From: Verrucomicrobiota bacterium
GTDB taxonomy: Bacteria; Verrucomicrobiota; Verrucomicrobiia; Limisphaerales; UBA9464
Assembly: GCA_017309115.1 (NCBI GenBank)
Contig: JAFLEF010000001.1
Coordinates: 1-64,000, forward strand
Length of the DNA: 64,000 nucleotides
Direction: 5' to 3'
Under the pieces are notes generated by a model that was not told the origin of the DNA, ran no database searches, and saw only the letters and a list, made by a program, of their open reading frames with translations. This document shows positions 8,534 through 17,740 of the stretch, in pieces. Numbering within the stretch: the first letter of the stretch is position 1; every line of letters begins with the position of its first letter. A program made the position numbers and the translations under genes.

Positions 8534-9768
8534 GAAGCGGCGGCAAAAATGGTGAGCAAAAGTTCGGAATCATCAATCAGACGATACTCAGGCCTCCTAC
8601 CGGAAAGCCCCTCGCTCTCACGAATGATGATCGGCACGCCGTCTCCTCGCTTCTCCATATAGTAAGTACGTTGGACGTTCCCGGCTACTCCGGGGACAGG
8701 ACATTCCGCCAGCAGACTGGTGATCAGTTCATTTCGCGTCGCCTGTCGGAGCGGTAGGCTTTCTACAGTGACGGTGTTGGGAAGCGCCCCGGGTGAATAC
8801 AGCTCCAATCGGTCGTCAAAGATGAAAAAGCGAATCTTCGAGCCATAAATGGAATAGTCTCGATGAGCGACCGCATTGACAACCGCTTCAAATACCGCTC
8901 GCTCGCTGAACTGCGGCTTTTCAATTCTGTGAGGCTCCTTGTTCGCCGCGATTGTCTGATTGCGCTTGAGAAAGAGCATTGCTTGCCGAATTTGCTCATC
9001 AAGCGGGCCGCGAATCTGCTGAGCGTCGTGTTGGTAGTTCGAGTCCTGAAGCTTGCCCCGGTAACGGACGGCTTCGATGAAAGCTCCGGTCAGATGTTTA
9101 TCCGGAAACTCTGAGCACATCAACACACCGGCCACCGAAGCTCGAATGTTGCCCGATTCGTCGCGGCGAAGGAGATTGCGCTTGAGGAGGACGGTTTCGC
9201 CAGGCTCGTTTGAGCGTGAAGTGAATCTCTCGTAGAGTGGCACGGAGAGATCGGCGACGGTCGTGTTAGGCACGGGCTGTTCCTCGAACCGAATGATCCG
9301 CGTCTGACTGCGTTGCTGGCCGAGCCGTATCAGAAGGTCCGTTGGCATCTCTCGTTTGGAGCTTCCGAGCCGCCGAAAGTAGCCATGGGACGTCTTATGC
9401 ACAAAAAGGCTTTGGGGTACATCCACCTTGATGATCGCTCGGTTTGTGCCGCCTGAATCCGGCAGTTCCATACGAATTATCTCGGCAGTCAGAGACGGCT
9501 GGATCGAATCGTTGCACACCTCTCGAACTAGAGCTTCAATTGTGTCAAGCCGGTCCAATGGAATTCCCAATATTTCTCTCGTGACGTCGTCAACTCCCAG
9601 AACCAAAACACCCCCGTTGCTGTTCGCGAGAGCCGCCAGTTCATCGGCCAGTTCACTCCGGCCCGGACCATCCACCTTCTGTCCCTTGAACGTCACGGTC
9701 TTCAGTTCGAGGACCGAATCTTCTCCGAGTCGGATTTTGTCCAATAACTCCTGCTTTGAATCAAACAT
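8530..9768 (-). CDS. AlbA_2 (Schlafen-like) domain protein, putative transcriptional regulator or defence factor
   Basis: A 412-residue protein of the COG2865 type. Residues ~15-130 form the AlbA_2 fold (LELKTVTFKG, LAALANSNGGVLVLGV). The middle and C-terminal part resembles the GHKL ATP-binding-like segment common in these proteins (VFEAVVNAVAHRDYS). Members are described as regulators, and several sit in defence islands, some linked to tRNA or RNA targeting through the Schlafen relationship. It overlaps the PHP-ATPase gene by 8 bases and pglZ by 4, so it is co-translated with both. That makes it part of the operon and not a passenger, but whether it regulates or acts as effector is unknown. 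Confidence 0.8.
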   Translation of the reverse strand: MFDSKQELLDKIRLGEDSVLELKTVTFKGQKVDGPGRSELADELAALANSNGGVLVLGVDDVTREILGIPLDRLDTIEALVREVCNDSIQPSLTAEIIRMELPDSGGTNRAIIKVDVPQSLFVHKTSHGYFRRLGSSKREMPTDLLIRLGQQRSQTRIIRFEEQPVPNTTVADLSVPLYERFTSRSNEPGETVLLKRNLLRRDESGNIRASVAGVLMCSEFPDKHLTGAFIEAVRYRGKLQDSNYQHDAQQIRGPLDEQIRQAMLFLKRNQTIAANKEPHRIEKPQFSERAVFEAVVNAVAHRDYSIYGSKIRFFIFDDRLELYSPGALPNTVTVESLPLRQATRNELITSLLAECPVPGVAGNVQRTYYMEKRGDGVPIIIRESEGLSGRRPEYRLIDDSELLLTIFAAAS

Positions 9769-12562
9769 AACTGCCCCCTTCCCCGATACGGCGATAACGG
9801 AGCGCGAAAGCCTCTCGGCCGCCCTCCATCACGCGGCAAATCTCTTCGCGCAGTTTTGGATCCTGCAAACTGCCTCGCTCGATCACCTGGCATTGCCCTC
9901 CGCGGTTATCCATGGCAAACACCAACTCAGCATCGCCGTTCACCACGATGTTTGGATTGTGTGTCACCACAATGATCTGTCTTCGCAGCTTATTACTCCT
10001 TAGCTGGCGGACGATAAGGTCGTAGATCAGGTGGTTGTCCAAATCATCCTCCGGCTGATCCAAGACAATGGGTTCGTCCCCATACGCCATTAGGAAGGCA
10101 AGAATAGCTGCGGTCTTTTGTCCAGGCGACGCCTGCTGGATGGGTCGGAACGATTGTCCGTCCGCCTTCTGACTGTAGGCAACCGCCAGGGTGTCCTCCG
10201 GGAACCAGCAGCGCAGGCGATCGAGAACTTCAGCGCCGACTTTTGTGAGGAACGTTTGAAACCTTTGTCCAAATTCGCGAATCGGGTTTCCCTGCGCAGC
10301 ATCGAGAAGGGATTGCTTTGCTTTAGCCAGACGCTCCTCCACGATTCTTCCGGCGGCATTGGCGTCTTCGGGGAGGTCCCTGTAAATCTCCGCAACGAAG
10401 CCAGTGCACTCATCTTCGGCTAGAATGTCGCCAGCGAACGCATCGTCCTCCCGATTCACTAGCCGGCGGAACTGGGCCTCAACATTCCTTCGTTGCCGAC
10501 CGTATGGCTGAAGCGAGATCTGCACCAACGGATTGTCTTTGAGCACACGCGTTAGGAACTCGCTCCGGCGCGTACTTAATTCCCGGCGTAGCACCAACAG
10601 ACGCCCCAGACTCTCATTCGCCTCTTGGAGCACGTTCTCAAGCGTGACATGAATTTCGACAATAGACTTCTGCTTCTGCTCCAGGATCTGCCGGCGTTGG
10701 ACCAGAGAGGAATACTCGGAAGGATCGCCTGCGCCGTATCCTCTGAGGGTCTCCGTCAACGATCGGTAGGCTTCTTCAGACTGTTGTGCGGCTAGTTCCC
10801 AAATGGAGTCTTTCACTACTCCCTGCCAACGCACATATTCTCTCGCCGCTGCATCAGCCTGATTCATCAACGCTTTCTGGATCTCTTTCAAACGTTGCAG
10901 CGTGTTTTCAACCCGGTCGAACATATCAAAGCCCTCGATACTCTGTTCGAAGAGCGTCCTATCCACGTCTGCTGGAAGAATGTCCTCCGCGAACTCACGA
11001 ATGCGTCTTTCCACGGCCCCCACCTCATTGCCAAACTGCTGCACGATACGGCGCTGCCGTTGATGTTGCTGGTATTCGCGCAACACTTTCGCGTGCTCGG
11101 CTCCCTCAAAGATTTTCAGCTTCGACAAAACATCGTCGAGTTCGCCGCGGATCTTGGACTCCTCGCCGAGCCTCGCGGTGAGTTCGCGCGATTTGGCCAT
11201 CAGCGAGAGGTAACGAGCCTGTTCCTGTTTCCAATTCTCGTCCCAGTCCCCGCGACGGACGTCCTTGGATTCGTCGACCACGCGAAGGAGCGCCTCGCTT
11301 TCCTGAGCCATTGAAAACACCTGTCTCTGGCTGAAAATGCGGATACGAAACCGTTCGGGAATATCGCCCCGCGCCTGGATCCACTCTCCGTCCCGGAACT
11401 CCTCAATCGAAGGCGTGGCGGCCGTTGCTCCAGCGTACTCCCAGTTGAGTCGATACCGTGCAGGCCCTTTCCGGTAAATCACATTGATCCGGGTGGCCTG
11501 CAACAGTGCGCCTTGGTCCTCTCTTCCTCTCGGAACCCTGGAAAAATCCTGAAACTCTACCGCCAGCTTTCCGGTAAGTTCCTTCTCCCGCCGTAGTGCC
11601 AACCGCAGGAACTCTACTACCGACGATTTGCCGCTGCCACGTCCCCCGATGAGCGCATTAAATTGGGGGTTGAATTGAAGACGCAACGGCTTCGGGCGGC
11701 CGCAATAGCGAGCCTGGTCGATGGAGATTTCTTCAATAATGTTCTCAGCATATTGCCTCGGATCCTCCGGGGCCGCGTCGCTTCGCCGAATGGACATGGG
11801 AGCGCCGTCGAGCAGTGCGAGTCGGACCCCGTCCAGGGTAGGCGTATCCATCTTGACCCAGGTGAAGTGGGAGCCGGGATAACGCTGCCCAATCGTGCCG
11901 GAAGGATGGTGAGCGTCCGAACCGACCACTTCTGTCCATTTCCGCTTCCGTTGTTCATAGATCGCCGGTTTGCCAATAACAGGTTTGCACACCTCGATGG
12001 CCGCGATATCTTTGTTATCAACCAATTGCTGCAAGGTCGCCCCGGTCAACTTCGCAAACGCTCCTGCCTGCGGCTCATCTACATGGGCCAGAATAGGAAG
12101 TGCTCCGGCTTTGGCGATCTCCCTAACGACTTCGAGAAGAGTTTTTTCAGTGACCTCGGCACTCTCGCCAGCAGTTCCGTGATAGCCACAGGCCCCAAGT
12201 AGTCGCAAAACATCCGCAGTCGTCTTCTCGGCGCCAAGGATCCCAAGCACATGAACACCACCGTTGACGGATATCTCGACACCGGGGAAAAGTGTCATTG
12301 GGCGATACTCGGCATGAGTCTTGAGCTCTCCGAGCGCTCGCTTGAGCGAATCCACCCACGCCCCCGTGTTGTGGTCAGTGATGGCGACGCAGTCGATGCC
12401 AGCGCGCATGTAGGCCAGCAGCCATTCGGCCTGCGTCGTCTGCAAGCGGATCCCGGCTTGGTTTTGGCCTTTGCCGTAATCCAGTGAGGCAGGCGTATGG
12501 GCGTGGAAATCAAACTTCCACCAGCGCGCGCCCGGAAAGTCGAACGTAGTCGTGCTCATCAT
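9761..12562 (-). CDS. trlF: TrlF-like PHP-domain/SMC-type ATPase
   Basis: About 933 residues fusing an N-terminal PHP phosphoesterase to an SMC/ABC-like ATPase. The PHP motifs are FDFHAHT, AITDHN, GVEIS and GSDAHH, which supply the metal ligands. Walker A (GGRGSGKSS) follows near residue 306. A long coiled coil comes next, then the Walker B/D-loop region (IVLDQPEDDLDNH) and the switch His (VVTHNPN) near the C-terminus. This matches the TrlF family. I chose the ATG 12 bases after the pglX stop; an upstream in-frame ATG inside pglX would add 24 residues with no PHP homology. TrlF-like proteins are thought to cut nucleic acid upon infection, which is inferred here. Confidence 0.85.
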   Translation of the reverse strand: MMSTTTFDFPGARWWKFDFHAHTPASLDYGKGQNQAGIRLQTTQAEWLLAYMRAGIDCVAITDHNTGAWVDSLKRALGELKTHAEYRPMTLFPGVEISVNGGVHVLGILGAEKTTADVLRLLGACGYHGTAGESAEVTEKTLLEVVREIAKAGALPILAHVDEPQAGAFAKLTGATLQQLVDNKDIAAIEVCKPVIGKPAIYEQRKRKWTEVVGSDAHHPSGTIGQRYPGSHFTWVKMDTPTLDGVRLALLDGAPMSIRRSDAAPEDPRQYAENIIEEISIDQARYCGRPKPLRLQFNPQFNALIGGRGSGKSSVVEFLRLALRREKELTGKLAVEFQDFSRVPRGREDQGALLQATRINVIYRKGPARYRLNWEYAGATAATPSIEEFRDGEWIQARGDIPERFRIRIFSQRQVFSMAQESEALLRVVDESKDVRRGDWDENWKQEQARYLSLMAKSRELTARLGEESKIRGELDDVLSKLKIFEGAEHAKVLREYQQHQRQRRIVQQFGNEVGAVERRIREFAEDILPADVDRTLFEQSIEGFDMFDRVENTLQRLKEIQKALMNQADAAAREYVRWQGVVKDSIWELAAQQSEEAYRSLTETLRGYGAGDPSEYSSLVQRRQILEQKQKSIVEIHVTLENVLQEANESLGRLLVLRRELSTRRSEFLTRVLKDNPLVQISLQPYGRQRRNVEAQFRRLVNREDDAFAGDILAEDECTGFVAEIYRDLPEDANAAGRIVEERLAKAKQSLLDAAQGNPIREFGQRFQTFLTKVGAEVLDRLRCWFPEDTLAVAYSQKADGQSFRPIQQASPGQKTAAILAFLMAYGDEPIVLDQPEDDLDNHLIYDLIVRQLRSNKLRRQIIVVTHNPNIVVNGDAELVFAMDNRGGQCQVIERGSLQDPKLREEICRVMEGGREAFALRYRRIGEGGSYV

Positions 12563-12573
12563 TCGTCCCAGGT

Positions 12574-15500
12574 CTAGGTTGTGGCCAACTTTCGCTCCCG
12601 CGCCGCATGCTTGAACGTCGTCGTAAAGTGGCAATCGTTCCAGCGGTTGCCATCGAACTCGCTGCCTCCTTTGAAATCCACGGTCTGTTTATCCCACGAC
12701 CAGAACCACGGGTAATCCTCCTTCGGGCGGTGAGGCTCATTTCCCCTATCCTTATCCCATTTCAGACTGGTGCCGGGCTTGGATCGGAAGAGACCACAGC
12801 CCTTATTCCCCCGGCTCAGGTCCTTGACCAGGAATGGGCGGATGTTTAGGCGAACGCCGTCGTTGATGTCGGGCTGCCAGCCGATGGGTTGCTGGTGGAG
12901 CGGTTTCCACCGGATGAACAGGTCGTAGGGCGGCTCGCCGGCCACGATGTTCTTGAGTTCCCCTTGGAGTTCCAGTGCGGCGGCGAGGCGGTCGTCGGCC
13001 CCGGCGACTCCGCGAGCGACGGCGTCCTTCTGTCGGGTGATCCAGTCGCCGAGGTAGGCGTGCGTCAGGGTCTCTAGGGTGCGGTGTCCGCCTCCGTCTG
13101 AACCGGCCAACTGGTGGTAGTTGATCAGCACGTTGAATCCGTCCTTGAGCCCGTCCCAGATGTGCCAGACGAAGGGACGGCTGTGGAACGTGTCGCAATG
13201 TTGGGCGAAGAAATCGTTCAGCAGCCAGTCTTCCAGCGAGTCCGCTTTCGAGCTGGTGGCAGCGATGAGCTTGCGCTCCATCGCGTGACTCCAATCCGCT
13301 CCGTAGGCCTGCGCCAGCAATGCCCGCAGGCGCGTCGCCGCCGGTGCCTCGTCACGGACCTGGCTGAAACAGACCACCCCATCCTTGTCGGCGTGCTTTT
13401 CCAGGCCATCCGGCGTGAGCACCGGGCAATCGGGAAAACTGGAACCAGTCTGGCGCGGCCACCGGTAGCCGAGCAACCGGGCCACGGCCACCTGCAACGG
13501 CTGGGCTGCACCGGCGGGGTGGCCGTTGAACAACCACTGCGTCGGGTCGCTCGAAAACGGCGTGGGCAACCCGTGCGGATACTTCTCCGCCGCCACCTTC
13601 TGCCAGTGCGCCAGGTCGAAGGGGATTTTGGCAAGGGTCGCATTTGTAACATTGAGCTTCTGGTCAATTTTGCGAACCTCAATTCCAAACTCAGGCGAGG
13701 CGCAGTAAGCCCAGATAGCTAACAAGTCGCTTTCCCTTTTTGGAATGATCGCACCAGTGTTGTTGTTGAAGGGAACGCCATCGTAAATTGAGCACGGAAT
13801 ACTCCCCATCAAGCTAGCCAATACGCCACGTTTGCCCCAGAACTGGCTGCCAGCCTTCCAAATACCACTTGTGTAGCCAGCGGTAGCCATATCTTGAACC
13901 AATTCAAATAGCTGACCACATCCTTCTTCCCAGCGAACGGCTGTCTCTCTTCCCCCAAATAGAATGGTCTCGGATACTGTTGTTTGTCCCAGCCTCCAAA
14001 CGTTTTCAAAAGTGGTGTGCTCCCAAAAAGGGGTTAGAAACCGTGGGGAATCGAAAGTTTGCATTCCCGTTCCAGTTTTCGCTACGTCCTGAAGCAAGGT
14101 GCGTCCTTCCAAGCTTTCAAAACCGATTCGGAAATCAGGATTTCCCAACTGTCCTTTCTGATGCACCACCGCAAAACCATCACGCATTATTCCAGCAGCT
14201 TTGGCGGCAGGAGTCGAAGCGCCACCGACATCAAGACCAAAAAATGAGGACGCAGCATTTGGAATTGTGTTGGTTATAGCGAGCAACGCTACATTCACCA
14301 CCTCTCCACCGATCGTTTCAAATGCTCCAGGGCCAAGCCTGAATACAGAATTCCATTGCTTTGTTCCTAGCAAGACCTCTCGGAGTTTTGAGTAACGGCT
14401 CAGAAACAACCAATTCTGCGGAGTGACCAAAGCAGTTGACTTGCCGGAAGCAGAAAACTCAAGGCAACGCTCGATAAAGCAAGTAGCCAAGTCGGCTTTT
14501 GCTTCGGGGTGAACTCGTTCGCAATAATCTTGAAGCTCCTCATCCTGTTTCCCGCGTCCAAGGTAAGGCACGTTGGTGGCGACGAGCGTGAACTGGCGGG
14601 CGAGAATCTCCGCCGCCTTGGCCAGGCCGCACGCGGTGACGGCCATTTCATGCGCCGCGTCGTCTTTGGCTTCCTGCGCCAGCGCCTTTTCCAGAAGCGG
14701 CTGGAGTTCATGGAACGCGGCCACCAGCAAATCGCCCTCGCCAGCGCGCGGGTTGATGAGGCTGCCCAGGACTGCCGCCTTTTGGAACAGCCGGTAAAGC
14801 CGTTCCATGCCGTTCTTGAGCTTGTCGTTGTCACCGGCAATCGACACCCAGTCGGCTTCCCGAGTGTTTGGCGAGAGACCAGAGCAGGCTAGGTTCAATG
14901 GTGGCAGCGCGCAGTGGCCCACGCGCCGCCACGCGGCCAGCGCCAGGTTGAACGCGCCAATCTGTGTGCAGCGCGGGTCGATCTCCAAACCGAAAAGGTT
15001 CTCGCGGATAACGGCCGCCACTGCAGCCGCTTCGTCCACCTTTACTTCAGCCAGCCGCAAGGCCACCAGCCGCTCGAACATGGCCACCACGAAATGCCCG
15101 CTGCCCATGCACGGGTCGAGCGCCCGGAGGGCGGCCGCAGATTTGGGCCAGCCGTCGAAGGTGCCGGCCGCGGGAGTCCACTTGCCGTCCTGGCCTTTGA
15201 TGAAGCGGAGATAGCTCCACGGGCAGCCAGGCAGCACGACGGCGTGGCGGAGTTCGTCCTCACTCTGGGCGGTTTCAGCCAATCGAGGATTCGCGGCGAG
15301 AATCTTGCCTGCGTGCCACGCACCGAGCGTGTTGTCCAAGAGGAAGTCCACCATGTAATCCTCGGTGAACAACTGGGTAACCGGGGACAGTTCGTCGGCC
15401 CCGATCTTCACGCCGGATTCGTTGACCTCCTTCTTCCGCTTCGTCTGCCAAAACTGGTAGGTCCACCCCAACGAGTCGCTGGCTGTGAACACCTCCGACG

Positions 15501-16008
15501 GAAGGCTGGCAAGGAGGGAGGTGAGGCGATTGCGGAACTCGGTAGGGAGCCGCAGTTGGAGCACTGGGTCATCCAATCGGAACACACCCGTCAACATCCG
15601 CTGCGCAAAGCCGGCGGCGACCTCCCACTTGTCGCTCTTCGTTTCGCGGGCCTGCTCCTCGCAGTAGTCCAAATCCACATCCAGCCCCGACTCCGGCTCG
15701 ATCAACAGTCCGTTCTCCGCCAAAAACCGGGCGAACAGCATCCGGTGCCAATGCTCATAGGCACATTCCTGAACGAGGTGGCCAATCTCCTGCGAATCAT
15801 CCGGACGTCGCAGGTCGCCTGCCTGTCGCCCCCGGGCTCGGAGCTTCTTCCGCAAGTCCTCCCCGGCCTTGTCCAGATGGGCCGGCTTCTTGGCCTCGCC
15901 GACACCGTAGGATTCCAGCGCTGCTGCCGCCCCGCGCTCAGCCTCCTCACGGGCCTTCAGCACGACGGTTTCCAGTTGCTTCCGAAGTTCTTTGGCGAGG
16001 GTGCTCAT
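12574..16008 (-). CDS. pglX: PglX, BREX adenine-specific DNA methyltransferase
   Basis: A 1144-residue methyltransferase that marks host DNA in BREX, generally at N6-adenine of a non-palindromic site. The N-terminal ~290 residues are the PglX-specific helical part (MLFARFLAENGLLI). Motif I is DPCMGSGHF (298-306), binding S-adenosylmethionine. Motif IV reads TNVPYLGRGKQ (N479-Y482) instead of the usual (N/D)PPY. The C-terminal ~500 residues contain the target-recognition region. The gene lies 2 bases after the TIR gene. The deviation in motif IV needs a look before assuming activity, though I have the impression that it recurs in this PglX subgroup. Confidence 0.92.
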   Translation of the reverse strand: MSTLAKELRKQLETVVLKAREEAERGAAAALESYGVGEAKKPAHLDKAGEDLRKKLRARGRQAGDLRRPDDSQEIGHLVQECAYEHWHRMLFARFLAENGLLIEPESGLDVDLDYCEEQARETKSDKWEVAAGFAQRMLTGVFRLDDPVLQLRLPTEFRNRLTSLLASLPSEVFTASDSLGWTYQFWQTKRKKEVNESGVKIGADELSPVTQLFTEDYMVDFLLDNTLGAWHAGKILAANPRLAETAQSEDELRHAVVLPGCPWSYLRFIKGQDGKWTPAAGTFDGWPKSAAALRALDPCMGSGHFVVAMFERLVALRLAEVKVDEAAAVAAVIRENLFGLEIDPRCTQIGAFNLALAAWRRVGHCALPPLNLACSGLSPNTREADWVSIAGDNDKLKNGMERLYRLFQKAAVLGSLINPRAGEGDLLVAAFHELQPLLEKALAQEAKDDAAHEMAVTACGLAKAAEILARQFTLVATNVPYLGRGKQDEELQDYCERVHPEAKADLATCFIERCLEFSASGKSTALVTPQNWLFLSRYSKLREVLLGTKQWNSVFRLGPGAFETIGGEVVNVALLAITNTIPNAASSFFGLDVGGASTPAAKAAGIMRDGFAVVHQKGQLGNPDFRIGFESLEGRTLLQDVAKTGTGMQTFDSPRFLTPFWEHTTFENVWRLGQTTVSETILFGGRETAVRWEEGCGQLFELVQDMATAGYTSGIWKAGSQFWGKRGVLASLMGSIPCSIYDGVPFNNNTGAIIPKRESDLLAIWAYCASPEFGIEVRKIDQKLNVTNATLAKIPFDLAHWQKVAAEKYPHGLPTPFSSDPTQWLFNGHPAGAAQPLQVAVARLLGYRWPRQTGSSFPDCPVLTPDGLEKHADKDGVVCFSQVRDEAPAATRLRALLAQAYGADWSHAMERKLIAATSSKADSLEDWLLNDFFAQHCDTFHSRPFVWHIWDGLKDGFNVLINYHQLAGSDGGGHRTLETLTHAYLGDWITRQKDAVARGVAGADDRLAAALELQGELKNIVAGEPPYDLFIRWKPLHQQPIGWQPDINDGVRLNIRPFLVKDLSRGNKGCGLFRSKPGTSLKWDKDRGNEPHRPKEDYPWFWSWDKQTVDFKGGSEFDGNRWNDCHFTTTFKHAARERKLATT

Positions 16009-16010
16009 AA

Positions 16011-17075
16011 TCAGAAATACCGTAAGCGTTTCGACCAGAACATCTGGTGACTAACATCTGCGGGATACTCATGCTTCTCTTCGAATCGGGCGAAAAAACC
16101 ACCATCCTTCGAGTCCCGGAGAAACGTTTTGAGGTCTTCAACAGCAAGCAGTGCCTTTTGGACAAGTAGGAGGTCGGTGTTGGGGCGGCACACTTCGTCC
16201 ACGGCACGAACCTCCTGAACGGCTTCGGCATCACGAACCTCGTCCCATGCCTCTTCACCCTTTGGACAATAGACGTCGCCTCGAATCTGCCAGAACAAGG
16301 CGGGAATTGTCGCTGTCTTCAATTTGCTCAACGCCGCGCTGGCCTCTTTGCGCAGTTTCTCGAACCGCTCGTCGGTGGTTGAGAACTTCGCCTCGACCGT
16401 CCTAACCGCCTCGGCGTCCTTTTGCTTCGCCAACTCCGCCATCTGCGCATTCAGTCTTCCGATTTCAAGATCCTTGGCATTGATCGTATCCAGCGAGCGT
16501 TTGTATTGAGCGTGGGCCTTTTCCAGTTCCGCACGTTGCACCAAATCTGGTTTCTTGAGTCCACTGATCACTGCATCCAGCCCATTTAGAAAAGTGTCTT
16601 TTTGGTCGTCCCATCCGTCAGTGGGCACTTTCTTTCCAAACAACTCGATGATCTTGTCGCGCAGTTGGCTCAGGTATGACCCACTGGAGATGTCACCGGC
16701 TTGCGTGACTTCCAGAACACCGCCGATTCCACTTCGTGCGATGGGCGGCACGGCGAGCGGGAAATACTGAATACCCATTCGCCAGGTTGCGCCCAGTTCT
16801 GCCAGACAGAACGAACTAGCGAGGTAGTTCTCCGTGATGAGGAGGATGACCAGCTTCGGGTTCATCAGTTGGTCCTGCAGGTAATCAATGAAGCTGGATG
16901 TCCCCACTTTGATGTTCATGCCATTCAAGGAAGTGCACAGAATGTCGTTCCTGCTGACATCACACCCGTTCGTCAGCAGATTGACGAGCCTGTCTGCCAG
17001 CTCCTTGTCGTGGTAAGAGTGGCTCAAAAAAATCGGCTTTTGTTCGTCCGCCATAGAGTAATCCTCGGTTTTCAT
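16011..17075 (-). CDS. TIR-domain protein, putative NADase effector
   Basis: 354 residues. The N-terminal ~140 form a TIR domain: KPIFLSHSYHDKELADRL is strand A and box 1, and SSFCLAELGATW carries the putative catalytic Glu (E93) of NAD-cleaving TIRs. Residues ~185-250 are a coiled coil (ELEKAHAQYKRSL, LNAQMAELAKQK). The last ~100 residues match nothing I know. The start ATG overlaps the Cap15-like stop as ATGA, so the two are translationally coupled. No STING, SAVED or other cyclic-nucleotide sensor is fused, so how it is triggered is unclear. M8 is an alternative start. Confidence 0.85.
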   Translation of the reverse strand: MKTEDYSMADEQKPIFLSHSYHDKELADRLVNLLTNGCDVSRNDILCTSLNGMNIKVGTSSFIDYLQDQLMNPKLVILLITENYLASSFCLAELGATWRMGIQYFPLAVPPIARSGIGGVLEVTQAGDISSGSYLSQLRDKIIELFGKKVPTDGWDDQKDTFLNGLDAVISGLKKPDLVQRAELEKAHAQYKRSLDTINAKDLEIGRLNAQMAELAKQKDAEAVRTVEAKFSTTDERFEKLRKEASAALSKLKTATIPALFWQIRGDVYCPKGEEAWDEVRDAEAVQEVRAVDEVCRPNTDLLLVQKALLAVEDLKTFLRDSKDGGFFARFEEKHEYPADVSHQMFWSKRLRYF

Positions 17076-17737
17076 AACTGCACCGGCCCGTTATTCTCTT
17101 CCGGCCATCGATTGTATTTCGTCTCCGCCTGTTTGTAGGTCATCCGCTCTCGACCGATCCGCACCAGCTTCATTGTGCCGATTGTCTGTCGTCCACGCCC
17201 CGAGAAGTAATCACCCTCCAGCGTCTTACCATCCGGTGAGAGCCGAACGTGATTGAAACCCACGTGGGCGTTCATTGTGTCGGTCGCGTGGTGGCGCGGC
17301 GTATTGGTGTATTGGAACGTCAATCCCTCGGTTGGCCCCGGCGTCACGTTCACTGCGGCCATTACGGAGTAGGAACGCGACTTCTCAAAATCGAACTCGA
17401 CGCAGAGGCTCGACCACGTCTGATGGAGATGCATCATTCCGAATACCTTCGTGCCCTCTCCGTGGTTCGAGCTTAATTCCCCGAACCAAGTGCCGCTGAA
17501 GTCGGGGATTTCGGAGAGCTGGAGCGGGCCGATCCGCCACTTCCACCCATGCTGGTTGTAGAGCCAATAAACCAGCCCGTAGGCGGACATGGTGGATGGC
17601 GTTTCCACCCACCACGGCACATGAATCTTGCGCCACGCCACGAACGCCGAGTAGGCGAACGCCACCACCACGGCCAAGCCGGCAATGACCCAAGGGGCCA
17701 CCTTCCGATCGGCGCTGTCGCTGGCGTAGGAGTGCAT
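17072..17737 (-). CDS. cap15: Cap15-like CBASS membrane effector (SMODS-associating 2TM beta-barrel)
   Basis: A 221-residue protein. A strong membrane helix (residues ~13-35, VIAGLAVVVAFAYSAFVAW) and a weaker second one (~47-63) are followed by a beta-rich domain opening with IPDFSGTWFGEL and holding repeated beta hairpins to the end. This is the layout of Cap15: two N-terminal helices and a lipocalin-like barrel that binds a cyclic nucleotide and oligomerises to damage the inner membrane. It starts 3 bases after the CD-NTase stop, the expected partner gene. Identification rests on architecture, the SGTW motif and position. Confidence 0.8.
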   Translation of the reverse strand: MHSYASDSADRKVAPWVIAGLAVVVAFAYSAFVAWRKIHVPWWVETPSTMSAYGLVYWLYNQHGWKWRIGPLQLSEIPDFSGTWFGELSSNHGEGTKVFGMMHLHQTWSSLCVEFDFEKSRSYSVMAAVNVTPGPTEGLTFQYTNTPRHHATDTMNAHVGFNHVRLSPDGKTLEGDYFSGRGRQTIGTMKLVRIGRERMTYKQAETKYNRWPEENNGPVQL

Positions 17738-17740
17738 GTT

